From Pseudarthrobacter sp. BIM B-2242 (lineage in GTDB: Bacteria; Actinomycetota; Actinomycetes; Actinomycetales; Micrococcaceae): 64,000 nucleotides of DNA. Shown here piece by piece: positions 34,670 to 43,683 of the stretch; within the stretch, counting starts at the first letter, position 1; each line of letters opens with the position of its first letter. The DNA lies in NCBI RefSeq assembly GCF_014764445.1, contig NZ_CP061721.1, positions 1,116,001 to 1,180,000 on the forward strand. The letters are read 5' to 3'. The notes below the pieces were generated by a model. That model did no database searches. It saw only the letters and a list, made by a program, of their open reading frames with translations, and was not told the origin of the DNA. The translations under genes were made by a program, and so were the position numbers.

Positions 34670-35095
34670 ATGAAAACTCTCTACACTGCCGAGGCGCTGG
34701 CCTCCGGCGAAGGCCGCGACGGCAATGCACGCACCAATGACGGCAAGCTGGATGTGAGCCTGGCCAGCCCCGTTGAGCTGGGCGGCAACGGCAAAGGCAC
34801 CAATCCGGAGCAGCTCTTCGCGGCCGGCTACGCGGCCTGTTTCCACTCGGCGCTCCGTCTCGTGGGGCGCAAAGAGGGCGCCGACCTGACTGACTCCGCC
34901 GTGGCAGCCAAAGTCCACCTCGGCGCCGTGGGCAACGGTTTCGGCCTTGCAGCAGAGCTGGAGATCGCGGTTCCGGCCCTGGATCTCGCCACCGCCGAGG
35001 CCCTTGTGGCCAAAGCACACCAGGTCTGCCCCTATTCCAACGCCACCCGCGGAAACATGACCGTAGACATCAAGATCCTGGAGTTCGCCGCATGA
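34670..35095 (+). CDS. ohr: Organic hydroperoxide resistance protein
   Basis: Thiol peroxidase that reduces organic and fatty-acid hydroperoxides with lipoylated partners. It has 141 residues, standard for Ohr. The catalytic pair is Cys57 (AAGYAACFHSAL) and Cys120 (AHQVCPYSNATRGN), and the N-terminal KTLYTAEALASGEGRDGNA is typical. It lies in one unit with ohrR and overlaps the next gene by four bases (ATGA), so both should be induced by peroxide stress. Confidence 0.97.
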   Translation: MKTLYTAEALASGEGRDGNARTNDGKLDVSLASPVELGGNGKGTNPEQLFAAGYAACFHSALRLVGRKEGADLTDSAVAAKVHLGAVGNGFGLAAELEIAVPALDLATAEALVAKAHQVCPYSNATRGNMTVDIKILEFAA

Positions 35096-36114
35096 GCATC
35101 GCCACTGCACTTCCTACGTCCACCCGCGAAATCCGTCTGGCGTCCCGTCCGGCAGGGCGTCCGGTACCCGAAAACTTCCGCCTGGCAGAGTCGGCATTGC
35201 CGGAGCTTCAGGACGGCCAGATCCTGGTGCGCAACCTCTACATCTCCGTGGACCCCTACATGCGCGGCCGCATGAACGACGTCAAATCCTACTCGGCGCC
35301 GTTCGCGCTGGATGCAGCGCTCGACGGCGGTGCCGTAGGTGAGGTGATCGCGTCCCGGTCCGAAGCGCGGAAGGCGGGGGACGTCGTCGTCCATCAGCTC
35401 GGGTGGCGCGAATACGCGGTGCTGGACGCGGATGCCACAACGGTTGCCCGCACGGACCTCGCTCCGGCGTCGGCCTTCCTGGGTGCGCTGGGCATGACCG
35501 GCCTGACGGCCTATGCGGGCCTGCTCAAGGTTGGCGAGTTCAAGCCAGGCGATGCAGTGTTCGTCTCCGGGGCCGCCGGGGCTGTTGGTTCACTGGTTGG
35601 CCAGATCGCCAAGGCCATGGGCGCCTCCCGCGTTATCGGCAGTGCCGGGACGCCGGAGAAGGTGGCGCGGCTCCTGGAGCTGGGCTTCGACGCTGCCTTC
35701 AATTACCGCGACGCGCCTGTCCGCGACCAACTCAAAGCGGCCGCGGACGGCAAAGGCATTGACGTCTACTTCGACAACGTGGGCGGCGAACACCTGGAAG
35801 CTGCTTTGGCCGAGCTGAATGTTGGCGGGCATGTGGCCATGTGCGGCGCAATCGCCCAATACAACGCGACCGAGCCCACACCGGCTCCGCGGAACCTTAT
35901 GCTTGCCATCGGCAAACAGCTGACGCTCCGCGGGTTCCTCGTGGGCGGCCAGCGCCAGCACCGCGCGGAATTTTTCGAGAAGATGTCTGCCTGGCTGGCA
36001 GACGGTTCGGTCCGCTATGACGAGACTGTGGTTGACGGTCTGGAGAACGCACCCCGGGCCTTTATGGACCTGCTCGACGGTGCGAACACAGGCAAGATGC
36101 TGGTCCGCCTCTAG
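35092..36114 (+). CDS. NADP-dependent oxidoreductase, zinc-free MDR family (CurA/YncB type)
   Basis: Medium-chain dehydrogenase/reductase of 340 residues, related to leukotriene B4 dehydrogenase and bacterial double-bond reductases, which reduce enals and enones from lipid peroxidation. Family features are SVDPYMRGRM near the N-terminus, SGAAGAVGSLVGQ (NADP loop) and DVYFDNVGGEHLEAAL. Zinc ligands are absent as expected. Overlap with ohr (ATGA) means co-expression, so clearing reactive alkenals after peroxide damage is a reasonable inference. Confidence 0.9.
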   Translation: MSIATALPTSTREIRLASRPAGRPVPENFRLAESALPELQDGQILVRNLYISVDPYMRGRMNDVKSYSAPFALDAALDGGAVGEVIASRSEARKAGDVVVHQLGWREYAVLDADATTVARTDLAPASAFLGALGMTGLTAYAGLLKVGEFKPGDAVFVSGAAGAVGSLVGQIAKAMGASRVIGSAGTPEKVARLLELGFDAAFNYRDAPVRDQLKAAADGKGIDVYFDNVGGEHLEAALAELNVGGHVAMCGAIAQYNATEPTPAPRNLMLAIGKQLTLRGFLVGGQRQHRAEFFEKMSAWLADGSVRYDETVVDGLENAPRAFMDLLDGANTGKMLVRL

Positions 36115-36120
36115 CGGCAG

Positions 36121-36144
36121 GATGGCCGCCTGCGGGCGGCCATC
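36121..36144 (+). terminator. Terminator of the ohrR-ohr-oxidoreductase unit
   Basis: Perfect 10-bp arms GATGGCCGCC / GGCGGCCATC with a TGCG tetraloop, six bases after the stop. Confidence 0.8.
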
Positions 36145-36229
36145 TACTCGTTGGTAACAAATTCTCAACAATCTCCGGGAACCGGCGCCGATGTGGTAGC
36201 GGATGTGCTGCGGGCCACTAATGTGGGTC

Positions 36230-36270
36230 CTATCAGTGCGCTTCGGCGCAGTGCTGCGAAGCTATCAGTG
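36230..36270 (+). repeat. 9-bp direct repeats flanking a hairpin upstream of the BMP gene
   Basis: CTATCAGTG at 36230-36238 and 36262-36270 brackets an imperfect hairpin (CTTCG...CAG/CTG...CGAAG). It lies about 80 bases upstream of the lipoprotein TTG start in the presumed promoter region. No regulator can be assigned. Confidence 0.55.
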
Positions 36271-36345
36271 AAAACAGAATTTCAGTGTAGAAACGGACAC
36301 TCATTGAATTCGGGTCGTAGCGCCACTCTCTCCCTGGAGGAAATT

Positions 36346-37455
36346 TTGAAGAACACTCTGCGCGCAAAGTTCAAGCGTGGTTCACTGTTCGGCGTGGCCT
36401 CAGTGGGTGCTACGGCACTTCTGCTGACCGGCTGCGGCGCAGCACCTGAGACCGGCGGCACCGCCACTGAGGCGGCGAGCGACTACACCGGCTGCATCGT
36501 CTCTGACTCCGGTGGATTCGACGACCAGTCCTTCAACCAGTCCTCCTATGAAGGGCTCAAGAAGGCCGAGGCGGACCTCGGCATCAAGGTCAACCAGGTC
36601 GAGTCCAAAACAAACAATGATTTCGAGCCGAACCTCCGGGCCATGGTTGCGGCCAATTGCGACCTCACCCTGACCATTGGCTTCCTGCTGGGTGACGCCA
36701 CCAAGGCCCAGGCCGCGGCCAACCCGGAGAGCCACTTCGCCATCGTGGACTTCGCCTACGACCCGCCCATCAGCAACGTCAAGCCCATCATCTATGACAC
36801 CGCCCAGGCAGCCTTCCTGGCCGGGTATCTCGCTGCAGGCAGCACCAAGACCGGAACGGTGGCCACGTTTGGTGGCATCAAGATCCCCACCGTCACCATC
36901 TTTATGGACGGCTATGCCGACGGCGTGAAGTACTACAACGAGCAGAAGGGCACCAACGTGAAGGTCCTGGGCTGGGACAAAGCCTCCCAGGACGGCAGCT
37001 TCACCGGTGACTTCGAGAAGCAGGACGTGGGTAAGCAGCTGACCCAGAACTTCCTGGACCAGGGCGCGGACATCGTGATGCCCGTGGCCGGCCCGGTAGG
37101 CAAGGGCGCCGGCGCGGCCCTGAACGAAGCGAAGGCTGCCGGCAAGGACGTCAAGCTCATCTGGGTTGACTCCGATGGCTTCCTGACAGCTCCCGAATAC
37201 AAGGACATCATGCTGTCCTCGGTCATGAAGCTCATGGGCGAGGCCGTGGAGACCGTGGTGAAGGAAGACAAGGAAGGCAAGTTCACCAATACGCCGTACG
37301 TCGGCACACTGGCGAACGAGGGCGTCCAGCTGGCACCGTTCCATGGCTTCGACTCCCAGGTCCCGGCTGAACTGAAGTCCGAGCTGGAACAGCTGAAGAA
37401 GGACATCGTGGACGGCAAGATCAAGGTCGAGTCTGCGGCAAGCCCCAAGGCGTAG
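36346..37455 (+). CDS. BMP-family nucleoside-binding lipoprotein
   Basis: Extracytoplasmic receptor of about 369 residues for a nucleoside ABC importer, of the basic membrane protein / PnrA family. TTG 36346 has GGAGGAAA seven bases upstream and starts directly before a basic stretch and signal peptide ending in LTGCG (lipobox). Hallmarks are VSDSGGFDDQSFNQSSYEGL near the mature N-terminus and GTVATFGGIKIPTVTIFMDG in the hinge. A terminator-like hairpin follows, then the ATPase gene, so the receptor message is probably more abundant. Confidence 0.93.
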   Translation: MKNTLRAKFKRGSLFGVASVGATALLLTGCGAAPETGGTATEAASDYTGCIVSDSGGFDDQSFNQSSYEGLKKAEADLGIKVNQVESKTNNDFEPNLRAMVAANCDLTLTIGFLLGDATKAQAAANPESHFAIVDFAYDPPISNVKPIIYDTAQAAFLAGYLAAGSTKTGTVATFGGIKIPTVTIFMDGYADGVKYYNEQKGTNVKVLGWDKASQDGSFTGDFEKQDVGKQLTQNFLDQGADIVMPVAGPVGKGAGAALNEAKAAGKDVKLIWVDSDGFLTAPEYKDIMLSSVMKLMGEAVETVVKEDKEGKFTNTPYVGTLANEGVQLAPFHGFDSQVPAELKSELEQLKKDIVDGKIKVESAASPKA

Positions 37456-37466
37456 CTCTCCCGCTG

Positions 37467-37514
37467 AGCGCCACCCCCGGATGGTCATCGACTGGCCGGG
37501 CGGTGGCGCTTTTC
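37467..37514 (+). terminator. Internal terminator between the BMP gene and its ATPase gene
   Basis: Arms AGCGCCACC and GGTGGCGCT with inner CCCGG/CCGGG, followed by TTTT. Positioned 12 bases after the lipoprotein stop and about 115 before the ATPase start, it should let only part of transcription continue. Confidence 0.75.
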
Positions 37515-37630
37515 GTTGGAACGCATACCCCCAGCCCTACCGCCCACCCGGGACTGCAGGCACTAGGCTGTTGCTGCAGCCTCATATCCCGTCCGGTACG
37601 GATACGGACGCTTCGAGATTGGTCAGAGTT

Positions 37631-39280
37631 TTGAAACTTGAACTCAGAGGGATCACCAAACGCTTCGGCACCCTGCTCGCCAACGACCACATAGACGTGG
37701 TGGTTGAACCCGGACAGATCCACTGTCTGCTGGGCGAGAACGGGGCCGGCAAATCCACCCTGATGAACGTGCTGTACGGGCTGTACGAGCCCACCGAGGG
37801 CGAAATCCTCGTTGACGACAAACCTGTTTCCTTCCGCGGCCCCGGCGACGCCATGGCTGCAGGCATCGGCATGGTGCACCAGCACTTTATGCTCGTGCCG
37901 GTCTTCACCGTGGCCGAGAACGTGGCGCTTGGTGCTGAGGCAACCCGGGCCGGGGGCTTCCTCAACCTGGATGACACCCGCCGCAAAATCAAGGAAATCT
38001 CGGACCGCTACGGGTTCGACGTCGATCCGGACGCCCTTGTGGAGGACTTGCCGGTTGGCGTCCAGCAACGCGTGGAAATCATCAAGGCCCTGGTCCGCGA
38101 CGCCAGGGTCCTTATTTTGGATGAGCCCACTGCCGTGCTGACGCCCCAGGAAACCGACGAACTGCTGGACATCATGCGCCAGCTCAAGTCCAACGGCACT
38201 TCGATTGTGTTCATCTCGCACAAACTGCGTGAAGTGAAAGCGGTCTCGGACACCATCACCGTGATCCGGCGCGGCAAGGTGGTGGGATCCGCCAGCCCCG
38301 GCGACTCCACCACGGCGCTGGCCTCCATGATGGTGGGCCGCGCCGTGAGCCTCACCCTCGACAAGGCCCCTGCCAAACCCCAGGAAAAGACCTTCCAGGT
38401 CAAGGACCTCACCGTCATCGCCCCCAACGGCCAGCACACCGTTGACGGCATCAGCTTCGATATTGCCCGTGGCGAGATCCTGGCCGTTGCGGGAGTCCAG
38501 GGCAACGGCCAGACCGAACTCACCGAAGCCATCCTCGGGCTGCAGGACCGCGTCCACGGCTCCATCCTTCTGGACAACGTGGAACTTGTTGGCCGCAGCG
38601 TGAAGGAGGTCCTGAACGCCGGCGTCGGCTTCGTCCCCGAAGACCGGTCCGTTGATGGTCTGATCGGCACGTTCTCCATTGCCGAAAACCTGGTGCTTGA
38701 CAGATACGATCAGCCGCCCTTTGCCAAGGGCATCAGCATGAGCCCGGCGAAGGTCCTGGAGAATGCGAAATCCCGGATCGAAGAGTTCGATGTCCGGACA
38801 CCCTCCGGCCTGCTGGCCGCAGGCACCCTGTCCGGCGGCAACCAGCAAAAGGTGGTCATGGCCAGGGAGCTGTCCCGGCCGCTGCGCCTTTTCATCGCCT
38901 CACAGCCCACCCGCGGCGTGGACGTCGGCTCCATCGAATTCCTGCACAAGCGGATCGTTGCTGAACGGGACCAAGGCACACCGGTCATGATCATCTCCAC
39001 GGAACTGGATGAGGTCATGGAGCTCGCCGACCGGATCGCCGTGCTGTACAAGGGCAAACTGGTGGGCATTGTCCCGGCCGGCACCGGGCGTGATGTCCTG
39101 GGCCTGATGATGGCGGGTATCTCCGCGGAGGACGCCGCCGGCCCGGAGCACGCAGGTCCGGGCGCCGTACAGGCCGATATGCCTGCCACTGGCACAGCAG
39201 TTCCTACGCCCCCGGCCGACACGAACGCTGCCGCAGACCGTCGCGCAGCCTCCAGCCCCGAAGGAGGCGATCATGCCTGA
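37631..39280 (+). CDS. nupA: Nucleoside ABC transporter ATP-binding protein, tandem domains
   Basis: Energises nucleoside uptake; about 549 residues with two fused nucleotide-binding domains. The first has GENGAGKST, a signature VGVQQRVEIIKAL and [14 protein letters not shown]; the second has VAGVQGNGQTEL and [18 protein letters not shown] with FIASQPTRGVDVG. Start codon is probably TTG 37631 (LKLELRGITKRFG), with TTG 37619 possible. The C-terminal 50 residues are an Ala/Pro/Thr-rich tail. The gene overlaps the permease start by eight bases. Confidence 0.94.
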   Translation: MKLELRGITKRFGTLLANDHIDVVVEPGQIHCLLGENGAGKSTLMNVLYGLYEPTEGEILVDDKPVSFRGPGDAMAAGIGMVHQHFMLVPVFTVAENVALGAEATRAGGFLNLDDTRRKIKEISDRYGFDVDPDALVEDLPVGVQQRVEIIKALVRDARVLILDEPTAVLTPQETDELLDIMRQLKSNGTSIVFISHKLREVKAVSDTITVIRRGKVVGSASPGDSTTALASMMVGRAVSLTLDKAPAKPQEKTFQVKDLTVIAPNGQHTVDGISFDIARGEILAVAGVQGNGQTELTEAILGLQDRVHGSILLDNVELVGRSVKEVLNAGVGFVPEDRSVDGLIGTFSIAENLVLDRYDQPPFAKGISMSPAKVLENAKSRIEEFDVRTPSGLLAAGTLSGGNQQKVVMARELSRPLRLFIASQPTRGVDVGSIEFLHKRIVAERDQGTPVMIISTELDEVMELADRIAVLYKGKLVGIVPAGTGRDVLGLMMAGISAEDAAGPEHAGPGAVQADMPATGTAVPTPPADTNAAADRRAASSPEGGDHA

Positions 39281-40640
39281 AGAGCATCACCCTAAGCACG
39301 CCGACCAGCCCGCGAAGCCGCACGAACCGAGCGCGGCAGCAGAAGAGACCGCCGCTGTAGTGGCCGTGGATACGGCGGGCGGCGCCATCAGCCCGTCGGC
39401 AGTGCCCGCAACGGCCCAAAGCGGAAGGCTCCCCGGCGGACCTGACACGCTGATGCGGAAGATCTTCACCGGCAGCGGCATGGTCTCGGTCCTGGCCGTG
39501 CTGCTGGCGCTCATCCTCGGCGGGCTGCTGATTGCTGCTACGGACGAGCGGGTGGCAACCACCTCCGGGTATCTGTTCGCCCGCCCGGCCGATTTCCTTT
39601 CCGCCGTGTGGAACGCCGCTACCCGGTCCTACATTGCGCTGTTCCAGGGTTCTGTCTTCAACCCCCGGGGTTCCAGCCTGGCCGTTCAGTTCGCGCCGCT
39701 GATGGAAACACTCACTATCGCCACACCGCTCATCACAGCGGGCCTTGGCGTGGCCCTGGCCTTCCGGGCCGGCCTGTTCAACATCGGCGCCCAAGGCCAG
39801 ATCATCATGGCCGGCATCCTGGCGGCCTGGGTCGGTTTCGCGCTGCACCTTCCGTTGGGACTGCACCTGCTGCTGGTCCTCGTGGCAGGCATCGTGGGCG
39901 GCGCCCTCTGGGGTGGCCTGGTGGGGCTCCTGAAAGCCCGGACAGGTGCCCATGAAGTCATCCTGACCATCATGTTCAACTACATCGCGCTCTATTTCCT
40001 GCGGTACCTGCTGAACACTCCGGCGTTCCAGCGTCCGGGGGAGTCCAACCCGATTTCGCCCATCCTGGACCCCACCGCTGTCTACCCCCAGATTTTCGGC
40101 TCCCAGTACCGCCTGCACCTGGGCTTTATTCTCGCTATCGCGGCCACCGTCCTGGTGTGGTGGCTGCTTAACCGCTCCACTGTGGGCTTTGAATTCCGGG
40201 CGGTGGGAGCCAACCCGAACGCCGCCCTGACCGCGGGAATCAACGTTTCCCGGTCCACCATCCTGGTCATGGCCATTGCCGGTGCGCTGGCAGGCATGTC
40301 CGGCGTTGCCCAGGTGGCGGGCACGGAAAAGGTCCTGACCGACGGTGTCGCGGCAACGTACGGGTTTGACGCCATTACGGTGGCACTCCTGGGACGTTCG
40401 ACGCCGTGGGGCACCTTCGCCGCCGGCCTGCTGTTCGGTGCCTTCCGCGCCGGCGCCGTTCAGATGCAGATCCAGACGGGAACCCCCATCGACATCGTCC
40501 TGGTGGTCCAGTCGCTGATTGTCCTCTTTATTGCGGCCCCGCCGCTGGTGCGGGCAATCTTTGGGCTGAACCCCCGCCGCAAGAAGCCGGCCAAGGCTGG
40601 CAAATCCCAGCAGGCAGCAACCACCGGAGGTGCAGCATGA
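39273..40640 (+). CDS. Nucleoside ABC transporter permease, first subunit
   Basis: Membrane subunit of 455 residues, YufP/NupP type. A long polar N-terminus (about 60 residues, His/Pro/Ala-rich) precedes about nine helices. Family blocks are GVALAFRAGLFNIGAQGQIIMAG and VGANPNAALTAGINV. ATG 39273 overlaps the ATPase stop; the 3' end shares ATGA with the second permease. It forms a heterodimer with that neighbour. Confidence 0.93.
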   Translation: MPEEHHPKHADQPAKPHEPSAAAEETAAVVAVDTAGGAISPSAVPATAQSGRLPGGPDTLMRKIFTGSGMVSVLAVLLALILGGLLIAATDERVATTSGYLFARPADFLSAVWNAATRSYIALFQGSVFNPRGSSLAVQFAPLMETLTIATPLITAGLGVALAFRAGLFNIGAQGQIIMAGILAAWVGFALHLPLGLHLLLVLVAGIVGGALWGGLVGLLKARTGAHEVILTIMFNYIALYFLRYLLNTPAFQRPGESNPISPILDPTAVYPQIFGSQYRLHLGFILAIAATVLVWWLLNRSTVGFEFRAVGANPNAALTAGINVSRSTILVMAIAGALAGMSGVAQVAGTEKVLTDGVAATYGFDAITVALLGRSTPWGTFAAGLLFGAFRAGAVQMQIQTGTPIDIVLVVQSLIVLFIAAPPLVRAIFGLNPRRKKPAKAGKSQQAATTGGAA

Positions 40641-41959
40641 GCGCAACAGCAACATCGCCCCTGCCGGGACCGGGAACGCCCGGAACAGCGCCCGGGTCCG
40701 AGGTCCAGGCAACATCCGGAAAACCGGTGGTCTGGAAGACTCCCGTGATGCTCTCCGCACTCGGAATCGTCGCCTTCGTATTCTTCGGCCTGATGGCTTC
40801 GGACCAGACGGCAAAGTTTGGAATCTCCACCGGCGGTGATTTCTTCCAGCTCCCTGCAGTGGAAGTTCCTGCCATGGCGGGAGGCATTGTCCTCTCTGTA
40901 CTGATGCTTGGACTCGCGGCCTATGCCGTGTACCTGAAGACAAAAAACCGGCCGGTTCCGGCCTGGCTGACCATCACCTTCACGGTATTGTTTGTGGCCG
41001 CCTTCCTCATCTGGGTGGTGGGCGGCGCCCGCACGCCGAGCATTTCACTGGCCGGGCTCATCGCCGGGTCGGTCACGCTGGCGGTTCCGCTGGTCTTCGG
41101 CTCGCTGTCCGGTGTGCTGTGCGAGAGGGTCGGCGTGGTCAACATCGCCATCGAAGGCCAGCTCCTGGGCGGTGCGTTCACCGCAGCGATCGTCGCCAGC
41201 GTCACGCAGAACCCCTTTGTTGGACTGCTCGCAGCCGCTGTTGCCGGTGCGGTGGTGTCCATGGTGCTGGCTGCATTCAGCATCAAGTACCTGGTCAACC
41301 AGATCATCGTGGGTGTGGTGCTCAACGTCCTCGTCTCCGGCCTGACGGGCTTCCTGTTCAGCACCGTGATGCAGGAGGACAAGGCCAGGTTCAACTCACC
41401 GCCGGGCCTGGAGATCGTCGAGATTCCCGTCCTTTCCAGCATTCCGATCCTCGGTCCCATCCTGTTCAAGCAGTCAGTGGTGGGGTACCTGATGTACGTC
41501 GCCGTGATCGTGGTGTGGGTGGGGCTGTTCAAGACCAAGTGGGGCCTCCGGGTGCGTGCCGTCGGCGAACACCCGCAGGCGGCCGACACCATGGGCATCA
41601 AGGTTAACGCCACCCGCTTCTGGAACGTGACCCTCGGCGGCGCCATTGCCGGCATCGGCGGATCGTTCTTCACCCTCGTGGCCATCGACAGCTTTACCAA
41701 GGAGATCTCCGGCGGACGTGGCTTCATCGCCCTGGCCGCCCTGATCTTCGGGCGGTGGAATCCGATCGGGGCGTTCTTCGCTGCCCTGCTGTTCGGGTTC
41801 GCTGACAACCTGCAGAGCATCGTGACCATCATCGGAACGCCCGTGCCCAGCCAGTTCATGGCCATGCTGCCGTACCTGGTGACAGTGCTCGCCGTCGCAG
41901 GGCTCGTGGGCAGGTCGCGGCCGCCGGCGGCCAGCGGCATACCGTACGTCAAGGGATGA
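40637..41959 (+). CDS. Nucleoside ABC transporter permease, second subunit
   Basis: Partner permease of 440 residues, YufQ/NupQ type, beginning at ATG 40637 in an ATGA overlap. About ten helices are visible; blocks GVVNIAIEGQLLGGAFTAA and GEHPQAADTMGIKVN are characteristic of this branch. The ABC importer of BMP lipoprotein, ATPase and two permeases is complete. It ends ATGA with cdd, placing transport and salvage in one message. Confidence 0.93.
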   Translation: MSATATSPLPGPGTPGTAPGSEVQATSGKPVVWKTPVMLSALGIVAFVFFGLMASDQTAKFGISTGGDFFQLPAVEVPAMAGGIVLSVLMLGLAAYAVYLKTKNRPVPAWLTITFTVLFVAAFLIWVVGGARTPSISLAGLIAGSVTLAVPLVFGSLSGVLCERVGVVNIAIEGQLLGGAFTAAIVASVTQNPFVGLLAAAVAGAVVSMVLAAFSIKYLVNQIIVGVVLNVLVSGLTGFLFSTVMQEDKARFNSPPGLEIVEIPVLSSIPILGPILFKQSVVGYLMYVAVIVVWVGLFKTKWGLRVRAVGEHPQAADTMGIKVNATRFWNVTLGGAIAGIGGSFFTLVAIDSFTKEISGGRGFIALAALIFGRWNPIGAFFAALLFGFADNLQSIVTIIGTPVPSQFMAMLPYLVTVLAVAGLVGRSRPPAASGIPYVKG

Positions 41960-42381
41960 CGCGGGTGGACGCCGAAATCATCGACTGGGATGTGCTCAAG
42001 GCCGAGGCAACACGGGCCATGAAGAACGCCTACGCCCCGTATTCGAAGTTCCCGGTGGGGGCCGCGGCCTTCACCGCGGACGGACGGCTGGTGAGCGGCT
42101 GCAATGTGGAGAACGCCAGCTATGGCCTCACGCTTTGCGCCGAATGCGCTTTGGTGGGAAACCTGCACATGACCGGCGGCGGCCTTTTGCGTGCTTTTTA
42201 CTGCGTAAATGCTGCCGGCAACGTGCTGATGCCGTGTGGCCGCTGCCGGCAGCTGCTGTATGAATTCCGCGCTCCGGGCATGGAGCTGATGACCACCCAA
42301 GGCATCAAATCGATGGACCAGGTGCTGCCCGACGCCTTTGGTCCCCAACATCTGGAGGGCTCCGGTGACACAGGCAACTGA
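41956..42381 (+). CDS. cdd: Cytidine deaminase
   Basis: Converts cytidine or deoxycytidine to uridine forms in pyrimidine salvage. It has 141 residues, zinc-dependent type: GCNVENASYGLTLCAECAL provides the first Cys and catalytic Glu, and LMPCGRCRQLL the Cys pair. The N-terminus YAPYSKFPVGAA is typical. It overlaps the permease stop by four bases and the deoA start by 17. Confidence 0.96.
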   Translation: MTRVDAEIIDWDVLKAEATRAMKNAYAPYSKFPVGAAAFTADGRLVSGCNVENASYGLTLCAECALVGNLHMTGGGLLRAFYCVNAAGNVLMPCGRCRQLLYEFRAPGMELMTTQGIKSMDQVLPDAFGPQHLEGSGDTGN

Positions 42382-43678
42382 GGCGTTCGACGCCGTCGAC
42401 ATTATCCGTATCAAGCGTGACCGCGGCGTCCTTAGCCCTGAGCAGATCGATTGGACCATCGACGCGTATACGCGCGGTGCCATCGCGGACGAGCAGATGG
42501 CTGCGCTGAACATGGCCATCCTGCTCAACGGCATGGACAGGGCGGAGATCTCCCGGTGGACAGCGGCCATGATCGCTTCGGGGGAACGGATGGACTTCAG
42601 CGCACTCCGGCGGCCCGACGGCGGCGTGAAGGCTACCAGCGACAAACACTCCACCGGGGGAGTGGGGGACAAGATCACCCTTCCCCTGGCACCGCTTGTG
42701 GCCGTATTCGGCGTGGCCGTCCCGCAGCTGTCCGGCCGGGGCCTTGGCCACACCGGCGGCACCCTGGACAAGCTTGAGTCGATTCCCGGCTGGCGGGCAG
42801 ACCTGAGCAACGACGAGATGATGGCCCAGCTCCAGGATGTCGGCGCCGTGATCTGTGCTGCCGGGGCCGGACTGGCACCCGCGGACAAGAAGCTCTACGC
42901 CCTGCGGGATGTCACCGGCACGGTGGAGGCAATTCCGCTGATCGCCTCCTCCATCATGAGTAAAAAGATCGCCGAGGGCACAGGCTCCCTGGTCCTCGAC
43001 GTCAAAGTGGGCAGCGGCGCGTTTATGAAGGATGAGGCACGCGCCCGGGAACTGGCTGAGACCATGGTGGCCCTGGGCAAGGACGCAGGCGTTAATACTG
43101 TGGCGCTCCTGACCAACATGAACACACCTCTCGGCCTGACAGCCGGAAACGCCATCGAGGTGGAGGAATCCGTGGAAGTCCTGGCCGGCGGCGGACCGGA
43201 AGACGTGGTGGAGCTGACCGTCCGCCTGGCCGAGGAGATGCTCGCCTGCGCCGGCGTCCGCGACGCCGATCCCCGCGCCGCGTTGCAGGACGGCCGGGCC
43301 ATGGACGTGTGGAACCGTATGATCGGGGCCCAGGGCGGCGATCCGCGGGCCAAGCTGCCCGTGGCCAGGGAATCCGAGGTCATCCTGGCACCGGCCGACG
43401 GTGTCCTTGTGGAACTGGATGCCATGGCCGTCGGAGTGGCCGCATGGCGCCTGGGGGCCGGCCGGGCCCGCAAGGAGGACGCAGTGCAGCTAGGCGCGGG
43501 CGTCCGCCTGCACGCGAAGCCGGGGGCCATGGTCCGCGCCGGCGAACCGCTGATGACATTGCTCACCGACACCCCGGAGAAGTTCGCGCGCGCCAAGGAA
43601 TCCCTGGAGCACGCGGTGACGATTGCTCCGGAGGGGGCCCGCCCGACACAGCAGCTCATCATCGACCGAATAGCATAG
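42365..43678 (+). CDS. deoA: Thymidine phosphorylase
   Basis: Splits thymidine or deoxyuridine with phosphate to base and deoxyribose-1-phosphate. GTG 42365 with GGAGGG six bases upstream gives 437 residues. Signature KHSTGGVGDKITL and SGRGLGHTGGTLDKLESIPG are intact; MSKKIAEGTGSLVLDVKVGSGAFMK contains the substrate-binding Lys-Arg region. The C-terminal domain is the pyrimidine-nucleoside phosphorylase type. It follows cdd and precedes the DedA gene by five bases. Confidence 0.96.
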   Translation: MTQATEAFDAVDIIRIKRDRGVLSPEQIDWTIDAYTRGAIADEQMAALNMAILLNGMDRAEISRWTAAMIASGERMDFSALRRPDGGVKATSDKHSTGGVGDKITLPLAPLVAVFGVAVPQLSGRGLGHTGGTLDKLESIPGWRADLSNDEMMAQLQDVGAVICAAGAGLAPADKKLYALRDVTGTVEAIPLIASSIMSKKIAEGTGSLVLDVKVGSGAFMKDEARARELAETMVALGKDAGVNTVALLTNMNTPLGLTAGNAIEVEESVEVLAGGGPEDVVELTVRLAEEMLACAGVRDADPRAALQDGRAMDVWNRMIGAQGGDPRAKLPVARESEVILAPADGVLVELDAMAVGVAAWRLGAGRARKEDAVQLGAGVRLHAKPGAMVRAGEPLMTLLTDTPEKFARAKESLEHAVTIAPEGARPTQQLIIDRIA

Positions 43679-43683
43679 GAAGA

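Noticed and set aside
37421..38848. 475-codon minus-strand frame over the nucleoside ATPase gene
   Set aside because: Opposes a clear tandem-domain ABC ATPase and shows no domain or coupling of its own.
42365..42381. Overlap of cdd and deoA as a frameshift or gene fusion
   Set aside because: Both proteins are full length, and the GTG start of deoA has a good ribosome site within the cdd end; normal coupling.
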